Assembly: GCA_030015575.1 (NCBI GenBank)
Contig: JASDDO010000028.1
Coordinates: forward strand, 27,507,154 to 27,571,153
Direction of reading: 5' to 3'
DNA length: 64,000 nucleotides
Source: Agapanthus africanus
Lineage: Eukaryota > Streptophyta > Magnoliopsida > Asparagales > Amaryllidaceae
Each line of letters opens with the position of its first letter. The first letter of the stretch is position 1. Made by a program: the position numbers and the translations under genes. Shown piece by piece: positions 31,703-43,942 of this stretch. The notes beneath the pieces are model-generated. The model saw only the letters and a program-made list of their open reading frames with translations, searched no databases and was not told the DNA's origin.

Positions 31703-33174
31703 GAATCTGTTCCCCTCCGAATGGCGGCCAAGACATGGGCGTCTTGCCAGATATTCGGGGCAGATGCTATATGGTTTTATCCGTCCACCTCTCCGAAGAT
31801 GTCAAGTTGATTTATGGCACCGTGTATCGGAGGTTTAGACGGATGCGGCTGATGTAGCAGACTTCGTCAGATTCCCCCTCGTTCGAGGGGTTTTTGATTG
31901 TGGGGACGCGGTTCTCTGCAGGCGCAAGCCCCTGCAGTTAATTACGCTACCGCATCGCGGGTAACAACTTTCTACTTCTCCAGAATTTCACTTTGTGTCG
32001 TAGGTGTTTGTTTTATTTGTGGTTGCCTGTGGATTGTATACGGAGACTAATTTATGTCGTCGCCCGTAGGACGTGGATTATTCCAAATCCGTATTTTCTT
32101 AGATTTGGGTTTGGGGTTTTGGTTTGAGAATACGTTAGCCATATTTGAGGCTAAGATCAACTCAAACGGGATCGTTTAGATCCAACAAAAGAGCGTTTAG
32201 GGGCTCTATTGTTCCAGTTTAGGGATATAGTGGTCCATTGAATGTATGGCCGTCAGTACCCATCACATCTCTGACGACATTGAAGGATTACAACGACAGA
32301 TGTCGGAGGAGTTCAGAGATGTACCCTTGAACTAAAGTTGGTTGGGAGATCTATAGTCAAATTTAGGACTAAAGTCTGTTTGAGGGTTTAAGGATACGTT
32401 AGCCGTATTTGAAGCTAAGATCAACTTAAACGTTTGTTAAGGATACGTTAGTCCAGTTTGAGACAAAGATCAACTTAACGGGATCGTTTAGATCCGACAA
32501 AAGAGCGTTTGGGTTCTATTGTTCCAGTTTAGGGACATGGTGGTCCATCTTTCCCGTTTTGGGGAAAAATGTTAGTTTAAGGACGCATTAGTCCATGAGT
32601 TTAAAGGACCCCATAGTCCGTATTAATGTGTGGTTGTCGGGACCCGTCACCTCTCTGAAGACGTTGAAGGATTACAACGACAAATATCAGAGGAGTTCAG
32701 AGATGTACCCTTGAACCAATGAGTTGGTTGAAAGAGCAGGTGTGCTCAGTTCAAGATGATTTGAGGACTTATGGCCAGTTTGGGCTAAGTCCAATTATGT
32801 TTGAAATATTGGCCATTTGGGCCATTAGACATTTGTCTGGGTTCAGCCCCTCGTCATTCAGCAGTGTTAAACAGAGGTTTGGGGGCTCTGACAACATTTT
32901 GTCTTTGATTTCCTCAATTTTGAGATTCATTTGGAAGAGAGACTTTTGCCTATGGAAAATTAGCCAATTTGGCTAAAAGTAGTGTTAAACACTTAGAGAA
33001 CAACAGTGTTAAACACTGAGATAGAACTCTCAAATTAGTGCTAAACACTAAAAGACAATCAGTGCTAAACACTGGAAATATAATCTTTAATTTAGTGTTA
33101 AACACTAGAAACAATCAGTGTTAAACACTGGAAATATAGTCCCAAATTAGTGTTAAACACCAAAGACAGAGGGG

Positions 33175-33711
33175 TCACGTGTGGACACGTGAGAGCGCCC
33201 AAAGGGGGGACCAGATCCCTTTTCTTCGTTCTGCAATTAAGTGTTAAACACTTTTCATTTCCTGGCCATCACGTGTGGGCACGTGATAGGCATCCATCCA
33301 TTGGATATTAAAGGGATTTGTTAGGGGTCACGTGGGGACACGTGAGGGCGCCCTAAATGTGGAGCCAGATCTCCTTTTGTTTTATCCTCAAATCTGCGAA
33401 TAAGTGTTAAACACTTTTATTTTTATTTTAGAGCATCACGTGTTGGCACGTGATGGGGATCTGTGCGCCAATTGTTAAAGCATTTGCTGAGGGGTCACGT
33501 GATAACACGTGAGAGCGCCCAAAGCTTTCATTCCCTTTGCTTTTTCTTTCTGCGTTTTAGGAGTCATGTGGGAGCACGTGAGGCATTGCCTCAAAGCTGT
33601 TTCCCTTTTATTTTTGGGGATCTTTTTAGGGGTCACGTGGGGACACGTGACCCTGGTTTTATTCCTTCTTTTCTGATCACTGCGGATTGGGGTCACGTGT
33701 CATCACGTGAC
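33175..33711. promoter_or_regulatory. Paired G-box palindromes, block 1 of NA1 LTR copy 2
   Basis: The same eight TCACGTG-N4-CACGTGA units as in copy 1, including the same degenerate sixth unit. Confidence 0.9.
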
Positions 33712-34639
33712 CAATATTCTTTATGTGCATGGAGATCTTTCAAGTCTCTTTATTTTAAGAATTAAATTCTCTGTAGGGTTAAACCCTAATTTTGTTTTGG
33801 AGGAATTAAATTCCTATTGTGAAAGAATTAAATTCTTATTTAGGGTAAAACCCTAATTTCTTTTTAAAGGAATTAAATTCCCAGATATGTAAAAGAATTA
33901 AATTCTTGATTAGGGTTAAACCCTAGTTTTGTTTTAGGAGAATTAAATTCTCAAAACTTAATTCCCCTTCTAAGTTTAGGATCTGCATGGCAGGATCTCG
34001 ACCCGATGAGAATTAAATTCTCAACTTATGGGGAGATGTGCTCTGTGCAGATCTTCAACTAAAAGAAGAACTAAGTTCTTTTTTGTATAAGAGTTAAACT
34101 CTTGGATTTTGAGAATTAAATTCTCTGTTTGAAGTTTTGATTCCCTTTCTTTTCTCATCTAAGGTTTTCTTTGTTGAGAATTAAATTCTCCTTTCTTTTC
34201 TTCCCTCTTGAGAATTAAATTCTCCCCTCTCTATTTTTCTCTCCAAAAAAGGCCCCCCTCTCTTCTTTTCTTGGCTCCTATTTATGGGAGAAGGAAGAGA
34301 ATCAATTTGTTCAGCAAATCTCTCATTGAAAGATTTGATTTGTTTTCATAATTAATATGATCCTTTAGATTATTCAGTGAATTTTATTCACCGTTGGATT
34401 TTAAATCCAAAGATATTCTGTTTGTTATTTTCGGTGAGATTTTAGGGAAATCTTTCCTTGTATCAAATCTTTCCATAAATTGGTGATCTTTAATCACCAT
34501 TGGATTTTTAATCCAACGGTCCCTATAATCCTTTTCCATTTGAAAAGATTTAGAGAAATTTAGAATTTTAATTCTATTTCGAAAGATTTTAGAGAAATTT
34601 AGAATTTTAATTCTATTAAACTGTAAGGCTTACAAAGCC

Positions 34640-35001
34640 TGGCACGTGCTGGCATGTGACCCTTGCTCACGTGTGAGGACGTGACCCCCAAATTGGTTCC
34701 TTTAACTGCGGCTTATTTATGTTGTTGTTTTAACCATCACGTGTCAACACGTGACCATTGGTCACGTGTGAGCACGTGATACCTCATTGATGTAACTTCT
34801 GATTTTTAATCAGGGAACAGATTTTAGAATTTAATTCTATTCATTATTTTAGAGGTCTTAAGAGCCCATCACGTGTCTGCACGTGACCTATGGTCACGTG
34901 TGAGCACGTGATGCCCCATTGGGGTCTTTTCTGAGTTTTTATTATATCTTTTAACTCCTCCAGCGGGTTCTTGAAGGTCCATCACGTGTGGACACGTGAT
35001 G
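34640..35001. promoter_or_regulatory. Paired G-box palindromes, block 2 of NA1 LTR copy 2
   Basis: The same seven units as at 20590-20950. The linker of the second larger palindrome reads gacctatggtc here instead of gacccatggtc. Confidence 0.9.
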
Positions 35002-35216
35002 CCTCATAACTTTTGATCCCGGATGAATTATGAGGCTCATAATATATCAAATCGAAGGGTTTTTCGAGATGCTTTCGATACCATCAGAATTTAACAGTTC
35101 CTCCTTCGGGAGTTTATCAAAATATAGGCCGGAAGATACTGGTTCGCATTTCCTTAAGCATATCATTGCCATTTGATACCTTGGACTCTTCTGCGCAGAA
35201 ATTTTCGGCGGGAACA

Positions 35217-35283
35217 ACAACGTTATTGATTGCATTACTACAAACACATTTTCACATCAATAAAATAGCGTCGTTACCGGGGA
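35217..35283 (+). mobile_element. End of Athila 5' LTR (copy 2) and primer-binding site
   Basis: 35217-35259 repeats the 43-bp LTR end seen at 21166-21208. The tRNA-Asp-like primer site is at 35266-35283. The original right flank of the NA1 insertion is probably this copy. Confidence 0.8.
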
Positions 35284-36337
35284 TACATGCGTAATTTTTT
35301 TCTCTTGCTAATCGGGTTGAATTCTTATCCGATCCATAAAATAAAAACCAAAACCGCATCTTGCATATTTAACGATTATTGTGCGACTTTTTGTGAGGGA
35401 ATCTGGAGTCACTGGAATGAGGAAATTGAGATCAGAGACTTTCAGAGAGGGCCAGAGGAGCAAAGGAGGCACTGTAGAAAAAAATTGGCAGAAGACCTCA
35501 TCCATAGTGTGGTGGAACCGCAGCAATAAGGTGGTTTTCGCGGCGGAAGGGTGGCAGTTTGGAGGAATTAGGTCTCAAACTCCTCTGGTATATTCCTCAT
35601 ATCTTTCTCTCTCCTCTAGAATTCCAATAATTTGATTTTCTGCTGGATTCTTTGCAAAATATCGCCGCTCAAAAATCTTTTGCGTGTTTTGTAATTGGTT
35701 TGTTTTTGCATATTTTAAAACGGACTTTAAGGGGCAAAACCAAAATTCAGATTAGGTGGGGATTTAATCATCCTTCCTAGGCCTCACAAATCATAAACGA
35801 GTATACTTTCACCCTCATTAATTAAAAAATATCTAGACCAAGACTCTAAGGACCGTCGCGCTCAATTAGGACAGAGAAGGGTCGTGGGCAATCTATCGCT
35901 TATCCACATTTCTTTTGTGATGTCTAGGAAAGTGTGACTAAGACAAGTGGTTACTTAATTAGGCCCGCTATTTTCGGTGATTCGTATAGAGGATAACTCC
36001 CACTTATTTGGCCACAAGAGTAATAAAGAGGTGGTAGAGAATTGATCCTGCGACTTGTCTTTTGGAAGTCTAGGAGCGGTCTGATGATTTGACCTAGGTG
36101 ACCTTAGTTCTAAGATTGATTATGCATTTTTTGTGTGATTTGTCTCACGTACCACACTTTTCAAAACAAACCATTTTAAAATCTTTCTCACATGCTGCCA
36201 CGTGCACTAAACCCGCTTAGTGCATGCTCGGCTGGACACGGGATTCTACTGCCCGTCTTGTCCGTGTTTCTGCTATCGACTTCGAAGTCGGTATTTCTTC
36301 ATCTTCTTTTTCCCCTCCACCCACCACATCGACCGAG
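35284..36337 (+). mobile_element. Athila untranslated leader (copy 2)
   Basis: Nearly identical to 21233-22285. I see no functional frame. The minus-strand frame 36217-36411 and plus-strand frame 36192-36389 are shared only through the duplication. Confidence 0.7.
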
Positions 36338-38239
36338 ATGGACGATTCTCTATCAGATTTTAACAACACACCCCTGCCACCACCCGTAGGTGCATAGAAT
36401 CCACCGCGCATCTCTCTCCAAGAGAAATGCTACCCGATACGCGGTCTTCTTCCTACTTGTCTATCTATTCCACCAGCTAATGGGGATAATTTTGAAATTA
36501 AACCCCACTTCATCAACCTGTTCCCTAAATTTCACGGGCTTGAATCTGAATACACATACGTTTTTATCACCAAATTCAAAAACGTATGCGCAATGATGAG
36601 CACTTCACTACTTTCAATGGATGCTATGAGATTACGTCTTCTCCCTTTTACCTTGTGCGATCTAGCAGAAAAATGGGTTTATAATACTGCCGCACACTCT
36701 ATTGCCAATTGGGATAAATTCGTTATAGCATTCCTTAAGAAATTTTATCTCCATCATAAGACCGGCCGTGTTCGAAGCGAGATTAACCAGTTTATCCAGC
36801 TTCCCAATGAACCATTTTGGAAATACTTTGAACGGTTTAAAGATCTGCTAGTCCAATTCCCTCATCACGGAATTAATAGATGGGACTTTTGCCGAATTAT
36901 ATATGAGAGTATTAATCCAATGACAAAACAGATGCTTGAGACCATTTTTCAATACCATTTCATGTCCAAAGACGATGGTGAAGCTTGGAAATTTCTGGAA
37001 GATCTTGCTGAACAAACTTTACAGTGGGAAAGCATTAGACCACCATCATCTTCATTAAGGGCAGGCATCCATCAGCTCGATATTTCCATCGCAATGAAAT
37101 CCGAAATGGCAGCGATGCAGAAAAAACTCGAAGCTATGGAAAACAAATTTTCATCAGCCTCTCTAAACCAGGTTGCGCTCTCCAAAACCGTGTGTAGTTG
37201 TTGTTCCGACCCATCACATCTGACGGAAGAATATCCTTTGAATCCTCTGTTTCAAGGTCAAGAACATACTAATGCTACTTTTCAACAACGACCTAGAAAC
37301 GATCCTTATTCTTCCACATATAATCAGGGATGGATGAATCACCCTAATTTTACTTGGAACCAAAACCAAACTCAAACTCAAAACCAGTTCTGAAGCAACT
37401 ATCAAAGACCTCCTCCACAGCAACAGCAACCACCACAACCGAGTCAGTATCCCTTTCAACCGAAACCTTTTCAAAACTCGGCCAACAATTTTGATCCTTA
37501 TAATAATTCTTTCCCAACGGATGGTACTGATAAACCCTCTGCACTCGACACGTTCGGTAAACAATCTACACAAACGACGGCTAATTTAATGTCTGCTATC
37601 CAAACGTTAGTGCAAAACACTGCTTCCCACGGTGAAAGCATCAAATCAATAGAGGCACAACTTGCACAGTTAAATGCCGTGATGAGTAAGAGAGAGAAAG
37701 GGAAACTTCCATCTCAACCTCTACCGAATCCTAGCTACTCACAAAGTCAGAATGTGTGTGCCGTAATCACGTTGAGATTGGGAAGAGTGCTAAACAACCA
37801 AGTGGGTGAACATGTTGATGATGTTGATGTCAATGATATAAATGATACCCCGGCTTCTACTTCTTCTTCTACATTGTCTAGTCAACCACTTTCTTTCGAG
37901 CCTATTCTCTGTTTTCCACTAGGCTCGAACCCTCAGCCCACTTCCTCAAGTCAACCTAAAATGATCCCAACTCCAATTCTGGGATCCATTCCATCTCCAC
38001 AATCTTCTCCAATGTTGGATCTAACTCTTATTGATAAATCTCCTTATCCAAACAGGTTAAGGGGCAACAGACCGAGTCCACAAATGGAGAAGATTGTGGA
38101 AATTTTTAAGCAAGTTAACATAAATATTTCACTCCTAGATGCTATTCAACAAGTTCCATTTTATGCGAAAATCCTAAAGGACTTATGCACCAGGAAGAGA
38201 AAAATTCAAGTGACTAAAAAACGACTTCCTTGCGAGTAA
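36338..38239 (+). pseudogene. Athila gag (host element)
   Basis: Starts at ATG 36338 (MDDSLSDFNNTPLPPP), with a stop after about 20 codons and another at 37391-37393, but otherwise holds one frame to 38239. The capsid core reads KPHFINLFPKFHGLE and LPFTLCDLAEKWVY. A Gln/Pro/Asn-rich linker follows (37400-37500). The conserved Athila tail is KREKGKLPSQP, CAVITLRLGRVLNN and ...YAKILKDLCTRKRK. It overlaps the next domain through a frameshift. The part from 37413 onward is repeated at 46490. Confidence 0.88.
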
Positions 38240-38835
38240 TGTAAGCACTGCTTTTACACAACAAATACCCAAGAAACAAAAGGACCCCGGAAGTCCTACC
38301 ATATCTATTTCTATTGGGGGTAAAAATATCAATCGTGCTCTACTCGATTTAGGTGCTAATGTTAACTTGCTTCCGGCAATTAGGTATCGGAGAGTTAAAA
38401 CCGGCGCACTGCACTCTTCGGATGACCGATCGATCTATCACCGAACCTAGGGGTGATCTAGAGGACGTGTTAATCAAAGTATGGGAATTTATATTCCCTG
38501 TGGATTTCATAGTTATTGATACACAGCCTGTAGCAAACCCACAGAACCAAATCGCGGTGATTCTAGGTCGGCCTTTTCTAGTGACTTCCAACGCTGCAAT
38601 CAATTGTCGTAACGGGTTTATGAACCTATCCTTCAGAAAAATGTCAATTGAGCTTAACATTTACAAGTTGCGAAGTGAACCCTCCGAACCCTATGCTCAA
38701 GTATGTTCTGTCGAAACGATAGATTCTGACAGTAGCAAATTTGAACAGTTTCACGATACCGATCTTGACTCCGCTGGTACGTTGTTGTTTGACCCTGCTA
38801 TTTATTATACACATACAGACCATTCTATCGAGTAG
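38240..38835 (+). pseudogene. Athila aspartic protease region (host element, copy 1)
   Basis: The retropepsin motif reads LLDLGANVNLLP (normally D-x-GAS); a short deletion after it shifts the frame. It continues as GIGELKPAHCTL, KVWEFIFPVDFIVIDTQ and ILGRPFLVTSNAAINC, the usual Athila protease C-terminal half. The protease would cut the Gag-Pol polyprotein. Frame breaks at 38239 and about 38380 make it inactive. No reverse transcriptase follows, unlike in the Athila copy at 57558. Confidence 0.85.
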
Positions 38836-39240
38836 TCCAGGTCAACATCTAACGCTAAATATGAACCTTTTATGGAGTACGAGTATCATCCCGTTCTTTC
38901 TGATGAGATTATTATTCGGGATATCGATGAAAGTTTTGAAGAAATCTTCGTTGAAAAACTCGCATTCTTAGATGACATGGGCGTTGTGATGAATCAACCC
39001 ACACTCAAAGAAGTTGAACCTCCACCTCTTCTTCTTATCAAGAACGAGAATGTGAATAACCCATCATCATTGTTTCGTCTCTACAAACCGAGATGTACAC
39101 TTGTTCTATTACACTTCTTATCTTCTCCCCACTTCTTCACGTCTATAGGTGACATGATATTCTACCAACCAGTGCGTTACATCGATAAAATATTTGAATG
39201 GTTGGTATTGACTTTTGTTCTTTGTAAAGCTTTATATTGA
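38836..39240 (+). pseudogene. Unassigned ORF in the position of pol (host Athila, copy 1)
   Basis: Open from about 38851 to 39240 after a stop at 38833. Its first part (YEPFMEYEYHP) matches the spacer before RT in the autonomous-type Athila at 57404. The rest, including TSIGDMIFYQPVRYIDKIFEWL, matches nothing I recognise. It replaces RT, RNase H and integrase, so the host is a deletion derivative. The second copy (47908-48309) keeps the frame despite a codon-sized deletion in a Ser repeat. A role for this ORF is unknown and may not exist. Confidence 0.5.
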
Positions 39241-40221
39241 CTAATAACCTTACTCCCCATCTTTATAATTTTAAATGCTTAATTCGGTTTCACTCAAGTT
39301 TGGGGAGGGGGCGGGGAAGAAAATATTTTGACTCTTAAAAGAAAATAATTTTTTTACAAAATTGCGAGCCAAAAGTATGTTTGAGGGAGGACTTCACTGT
39401 CATTTATTCATGTCCCCGTTACCAACTTTTCCTCCTAAGTCTTCAGTTTTTTCCAGCTTGACAGATGACATCAGTGAGGACACTGCTGCAAACAGGTTAG
39501 GGGGAGGTTTGTACTTATTAACGCATTATTTTGCATTATCATAAATATAAGCAAATTTTTTTTTGATAATGAAAGTTTGAAAGTAAAAAATTACATATGA
39601 AAGATAGGAATAGTTTGAGAAAAACAAGAAAATTAGATATTTTCTTAAACGAAACTAGTAATAAGTAGTTATGAGTCGTTGTCCCAAGGATTAGTAAGAT
39701 GAAGAAAATTACCAATCTGAGGATAAAAATAAGTATGAAAAATAGTCCATATTCTTGAGGCCAAACATTTGAACGTTGATACCCTACTATACGCACTTGC
39801 ACACATCTTGAAACTTGGGATAGTAGAGGATACCTTAAATGCTCTTGTCTAAAAGCCTTGGTATGAAGAATAATAAAAATATAAAGAAAAAAAACGGTGA
39901 AGAAAAATGAACACAGGTTTTGTAATTGCTTAAGGAAGCATTAAAAAAAATAACGATGGTGCTTTATCACCTAGTTCCTTAGACCAACTGGTTTGGAAGC
40001 TACTGCTAAGCCTTAGGTGCTGCAAGACGAGGAATTATGCCTAAATAAGCGAGCACATTTGGTAATCGGTCGGTTAGTACCTTAAGAAGTATTAACGGTC
40101 GGATGAAGGATGTTTGAGCAATTCTATCTAAAATATTCACCAACTAAAAAATACTAAGGAAGATGAACAAGAGTATGATAGTTTGAATTGAATTCTCTAA
40201 GTGTAGAGATGTCTTTTACAC
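39241..40221 (+). mobile_element. Athila 3' noncoding region (copy 1)
   Basis: AT-rich, with polypurine blocks aagtttggggaggggg (39297-39312) and ggttagggggaggttt (39495-39510). A conserved small hairpin GACATCAGTGAGGACACTGC lies at 39467-39486. The region is homologous to 48310-49292 and 60339-61290. It stops at 40221, where Tekay sequence begins. Confidence 0.75.
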
Positions 40222-40417
40222 ACAGATGAAGCGTACCTTCTCACCTCAGCAGCCACAACGGAGGGCCCTATTTTGCGATTATTGCCAGAGGCCAGGACAC
40301 ATGCAGAGGGAATGCTGCAGAGTTAAGGGGCGGTGTCTGATCTGCGGATCCAGCGAGCACAGGATCAACGGGTGTCCACAGAGATCTGAGCTACAGGGAG
40401 GGTGGGAGCAACAATAA
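40222..40417 (+). pseudogene. Tekay gag, C-terminal zinc-knuckle fragment
   Basis: Reads in frame with two C-x2-C-x4-H-x4-C knuckles (CDYCQRPGHMQREC and CLICGSSEHRINGC), the RNA-binding part of nucleocapsid. The N-terminal capsid part is absent: the sequence joins Athila DNA at 40221. A stop follows at 40415. Confidence 0.85.
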
Positions 40418-40558
40418 CCGTCGTATGGCACCTCGGCTCAGAGGGGTCCACTTCGGGTGCCCCAGCAGCGGTCCTTCAATCAGAGGTAGACTATTTCAGG
40501 TTGGAATCAGGGACGTGCTTTCACCCTATCCGCCGAGCAGACAGAGGCTTCTGGAGAT

Positions 40559-41074
40559 GTGGTTATATGTACCATCCTCGTTTATTCTGTACCAGCTAGA
40601 GTTCTTTTCGATTCGGGTGCTTCGCATTGTTTTATTTCCACGCGGTTTGTCCACACACACTCTATACCTCACGAGCCATTGACCAAAGGTTGGGAGATAC
40701 ATATGGATAACAGTATTATTGTGTCTATCCAAGAGTGTAGCTTATGTCCGGTGGTAGTATGTGACAGGGAATTCTATGCGAATCTCCTTTTAATCGGGAA
40801 GGACAGTTATGATGCGATTCTCAGGATGGATTGGATGAGTACATTCCATGCAATTTTTGATTGCCGAGCAAGGAAGGTGAATTTCTGCATTCCCAATCAT
40901 CCTGAGTTTGTTTTCGAAGGTGGAAGCGAGTCTTTGGAGCCAGTCAAGTTTAGAGCCAAGCCAAAAGCGTTGACAGCTATGGAGATTGATGAGAGTCCAG
41001 CCCTAGAGATTGTTCGGGATTTTCTTGATGTGTTCTCGGAAGATTTACCAGGTCTACCCCCCCCGCGTCTTGGA
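40559..41074 (+). pseudogene. Tekay aspartic protease
   Basis: The retropepsin motif LFDSGASHCFIS (catalytic Asp codon at about 40610) is intact, followed by the usual IGKDSYDAILRMDWM block and the linker to RT ([12 protein letters not shown]). The frame is lost at a run of C bases (41056-41065), so the protease is not fused in frame to RT. Confidence 0.87.
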
Positions 41075-42784
41075 ATTCTCTATTGACTTGATTCTAGGGA
41101 CGACGCCAGTTTCCAAAGCTCCTTATAGGATGGCGCCAGTTGAGTTGGTAGAATTGAAGAAACAAATTGGAGAACTCCTGGAGAAAGGATTTATTCGCCC
41201 AAGCGCTTCGCCGTGGGGTGCACCAGTCTTGTTGGTGAAGAAAAAGGACGGATCGCTACGGATGTATATAAATTACCGGGAGCTGAACAGGGTTGCGATA
41301 AAGAACAAATACCCCATTCCGCGCATCGACGATCTATTTGATCAGTTGGGTAGGGCCAAGGTATTTTCGAAGCTGGATCTTCGTTCGGGCTATCACCAAA
41401 TCAGAGTAACGGCTGAAGATGTATGCAAGACGGCTTTCAGGATGCGATATGGGCATTATGAGTTTCTTGTGATGCCTTTCGGTGTTACCAATGCTCCAGC
41501 TATATTTATGGACCTGATAAATAGAGTATTTGTGAAGTACTTAGACACGTTTGTCATTTTATTCATCAACGCCATTCTAGTCTACTCTAAGACCCAGGAG
41601 GAGCATGTCGAATACCTGCGGATGGTATTACAAATTCTTCAGGAAGAGAAGCTGTACGCAAAATTGAGCAAGTGTGAGTTATGGCTCGACAAAGTGCAGT
41701 TCTTGGGAGACGTTGTTTCGGGCGAAGGCATCTCAGTGGACCCAGCGAAGATAGAATCTGTTAGAGATTGGCCGACTCCGAAGTCCGTGGCCGAGATTAG
41801 AAGCTTCCTGGGATTGGCAGGATATTATCGGCGGTTCGTTCAGGACTTTGCACGAGTTGCTGAACTCTTGATGAAGCTGACGCGGAAGTAAGTACCGTAC
41901 ATATGGACGGAGGAGTGTACTCGGGCTTTTGAGATACTAAAGCAGAATTTGACCATGGCGCATATCCTTACAGTGCCAGATAATTCAGGTAGGTTGGTGA
42001 TACATAGCGATTCTTCGGGGAAAGACTTAGGCTGCGTCCTGATGCAGCACAGTCGAGTAGTTGCTTATGCCTCACGACAGCTGAAGAATCACGCGAGGAA
42101 CTACCCAATGCATGACTTGGAGTTAGCCACAGTGGTTTTCGCACTGAAGATCTGGAGACATTACTTGTTGGGCGAAAAGGTAGAAGTGTACATGGATCAC
42201 AAGAGTCTGAAGCACGTGTTCACTCAGAGAGAACTGAATATGAGGCAACACCGGTGGCTAGAATTAATGGCGGACTATGACTTGGATTTACAGTACCATC
42301 CGGGGAAGGTAAATGTCGTACCAGATGCTCTCAGTCCCAAGCCAGCGGTCATGATGTTGACCAGTCAGAAGAGCATCATTGAGGATTTTCAGAAACTCGA
42401 ACTAGAAGTTGTTACACCGAGTGCAATCAGGCAATTCTGGCAGTTAAAGGTGCAATATTCTCTGATCGATTGCATTAAGGCGGCCCAGGCTGACGATCCT
42501 CAATTACAAAAGTTCAGAGAGCAGGTGGAAGCCGGGCTGAGGACGGACTTACTCATACATCAGGATAGTTCTCTAAGATTCGGTAGCAGGCTCTGTGTTC
42601 CCAAGGGAGATGTTCGAGAAGAGGTATTAGCTGAGGCTCATAGTTCGGCTTATTCTGTGCATCTGGGAGGCACGAAAATGTATCGAGATCTAAAGCAACA
42701 CTTTTGGTGGAACGGGATGAAGCGAGAGATTGCACGGTTCATATCCAAGTGTTTGGTATGCCAGCAAGTAAAAGCAGAGCACTA
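41060..42784 (+). pseudogene. Tekay reverse transcriptase and RNase H
   Basis: RT motifs follow in order: [39 protein letters not shown] and [15 protein letters not shown]. The catalytic box at 41562-41573 reads FINA where the family has FIDD, so both aspartates are lost. After a stop at 41889-41891, RNase H follows with VIHSDSSGKDLG, MHDLELATVVFALK and MDHKSLKHVF. The region ends with the integrase zinc finger (H..H..C-x2-C; KCLVCQQVK) and a stop at 42783. Sequence type and domain order assign it to the Tekay/Del chromovirus lineage. Confidence 0.92.
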
Positions 42785-43886
42785 GAGGACGGCTGGATTG
42801 TTGCAACCGCTTCCGATATCTGAGTGGAAGTGGGAACACATCATTATGGATTTCGTGACTGCCTTACCACGGAGCCCAAGGGGAAACAACGCGGTTTGGG
42901 TTATCATCGATCGTCTTACGAAAGCTGCACACTTCATACCCTTCCGTGTAGGACAGTCGACAGAGTCGCTTGTGGAGAAATACATGCAAGAGGTGGTGCG
43001 ACTTCACGGAGTCCCGGTCAGTATAGTGTCGGATCGAGACACCAGATTTGTTTCACACTTTTGGAAGAGCTTATAGGAGAGTCTGGGTACACGTCTCAAG
43101 TTCAGCACGGCTTATCATCCCCAGACGGATGGACAGTCCGAGCGTACTATTCAGACGCTCGAGGAAAATTTGAGGGCTCGCATGCTAGACTTCCAGGGAT
43201 CATGGGAGGATCACCTTCATCTGGTGGAGTTTTCTTATAACAACAGTTTTCAAGCTAGCATCCGGATGGCTCCATTCGAAGCACTCTACGGACGGAAATG
43301 TCGATCCCCTGTTTGTTGGGATAACTTAGGTGAGCGGAGATTATTGGGACCCGAACTTATTGTTCAGACGATGGACAAGGTCCAGATGATCAGGCAGCGC
43401 ATTAAGATGGCTCAGGACCGACAGAAGAGCTGGGCAGATGCCAGCAGGAAAGCGCTAGAATTCGAGGCCGGAGATCATGTGTTTCTGAAGATCTCTTCTA
43501 CCCGCGATGTTATCAGGTTTGGAGGTCGCGGGAAACTCAGTCCCCGATTCATCGGACCTTTCGAGGTGCTAGAGCGAGTGGGAGAGGTGGCTTATTGACT
43601 TGCCTTACCTCCATCGTTAGCTGGTGTGCACAACACTTTTCATGTTTCTCAGTTGAGGCGCTATGTTCGGAACGACAACCATATTCTGAATCATTCGGAG
43701 TTAACTTTGGGCACTGATCTGTCTTACGAGGAGCAACCTACCACCATTCTCGATCGTCAGGATAAAGTGCTGAAGAACAGGGTTATTCCACTGGTTCGTG
43801 TTTCTTGGGGTGGTCGTTCTCCAGGGGAGTCTACTTGGGAACGCGAGGAGAACATCCGTGGACGTTTTCCGCATTTATTTGTATAG
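42785..43886 (+). pseudogene. Tekay integrase core and C-terminal chromodomain
   Basis: The DDE triad is present: WEHIIMDFVTALP, VSDRDTRF and DGQSERTIQTLEENL. Stops or frameshifts lie at about 43073 and 43596. The GPFEVLERVGEVAY module is followed by VHNTFHVSQLRRYV. A chromodomain-like tail comes last (PTTILDRQDKVLKNRVIPL, then VSWGG..ESTWERE). Chromodomains direct Tekay integration toward heterochromatin (known for the family). The frame ends at 43884-43886, 56 bp before the LTR. Confidence 0.9.
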
Positions 43887-43942
43887 TGTGGTCCCGTTGT
43901 TTTTGTTTTAATTTCGAGGACGAAATTTTTGTAAGGAGGGTA

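Larger units (their letters stand above)
23403..31707 (-). mobile_element. NA1 internal domain: non-autonomous gag-only Ty3/gypsy-like element, about 8.3 kb
   Basis: On the minus strand, in order: primer site (31702-31684), a gag-like region (about 31557-27435), structured and repetitive noncoding DNA (27430-23420) and a polypurine tract next to the 3' LTR. No protease, reverse transcriptase, RNase H or integrase is visible, so the element must have depended on proteins supplied by another element. With two 3.5-kb LTRs the intact element would be about 15.3 kb. This layout fits the TR-GAG/LARD type of plant non-autonomous elements (established class; assignment is inference). Confidence 0.8.
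31708..35216 (-). mobile_element. NA1 5' LTR, copy 2 (3509 bp)
   Basis: Minus-strand LTR from TGTTCCCGCC (35216) to GGAGGGGAACA (31708), followed in that direction by the NA1 primer site, so it is the 5' LTR. Athila LTR sequence with the target duplication ACAAC (35217-35221) lies on its other side. It differs from copy 1 by scattered substitutions and small indels only, indicating a fairly young insertion or later homogenisation. It carries the TTAAA palindromes (32979-33251 and 33759-34223) and both G-box blocks. Confidence 0.92.

Noticed and set aside
39539..39802. Minus-strand hydrophobic frame in the Athila 3' region, also at 48587-48871
   Set aside because: It is broken in the more distant copy at 60600-60870, so it is shared by descent, not by selection.
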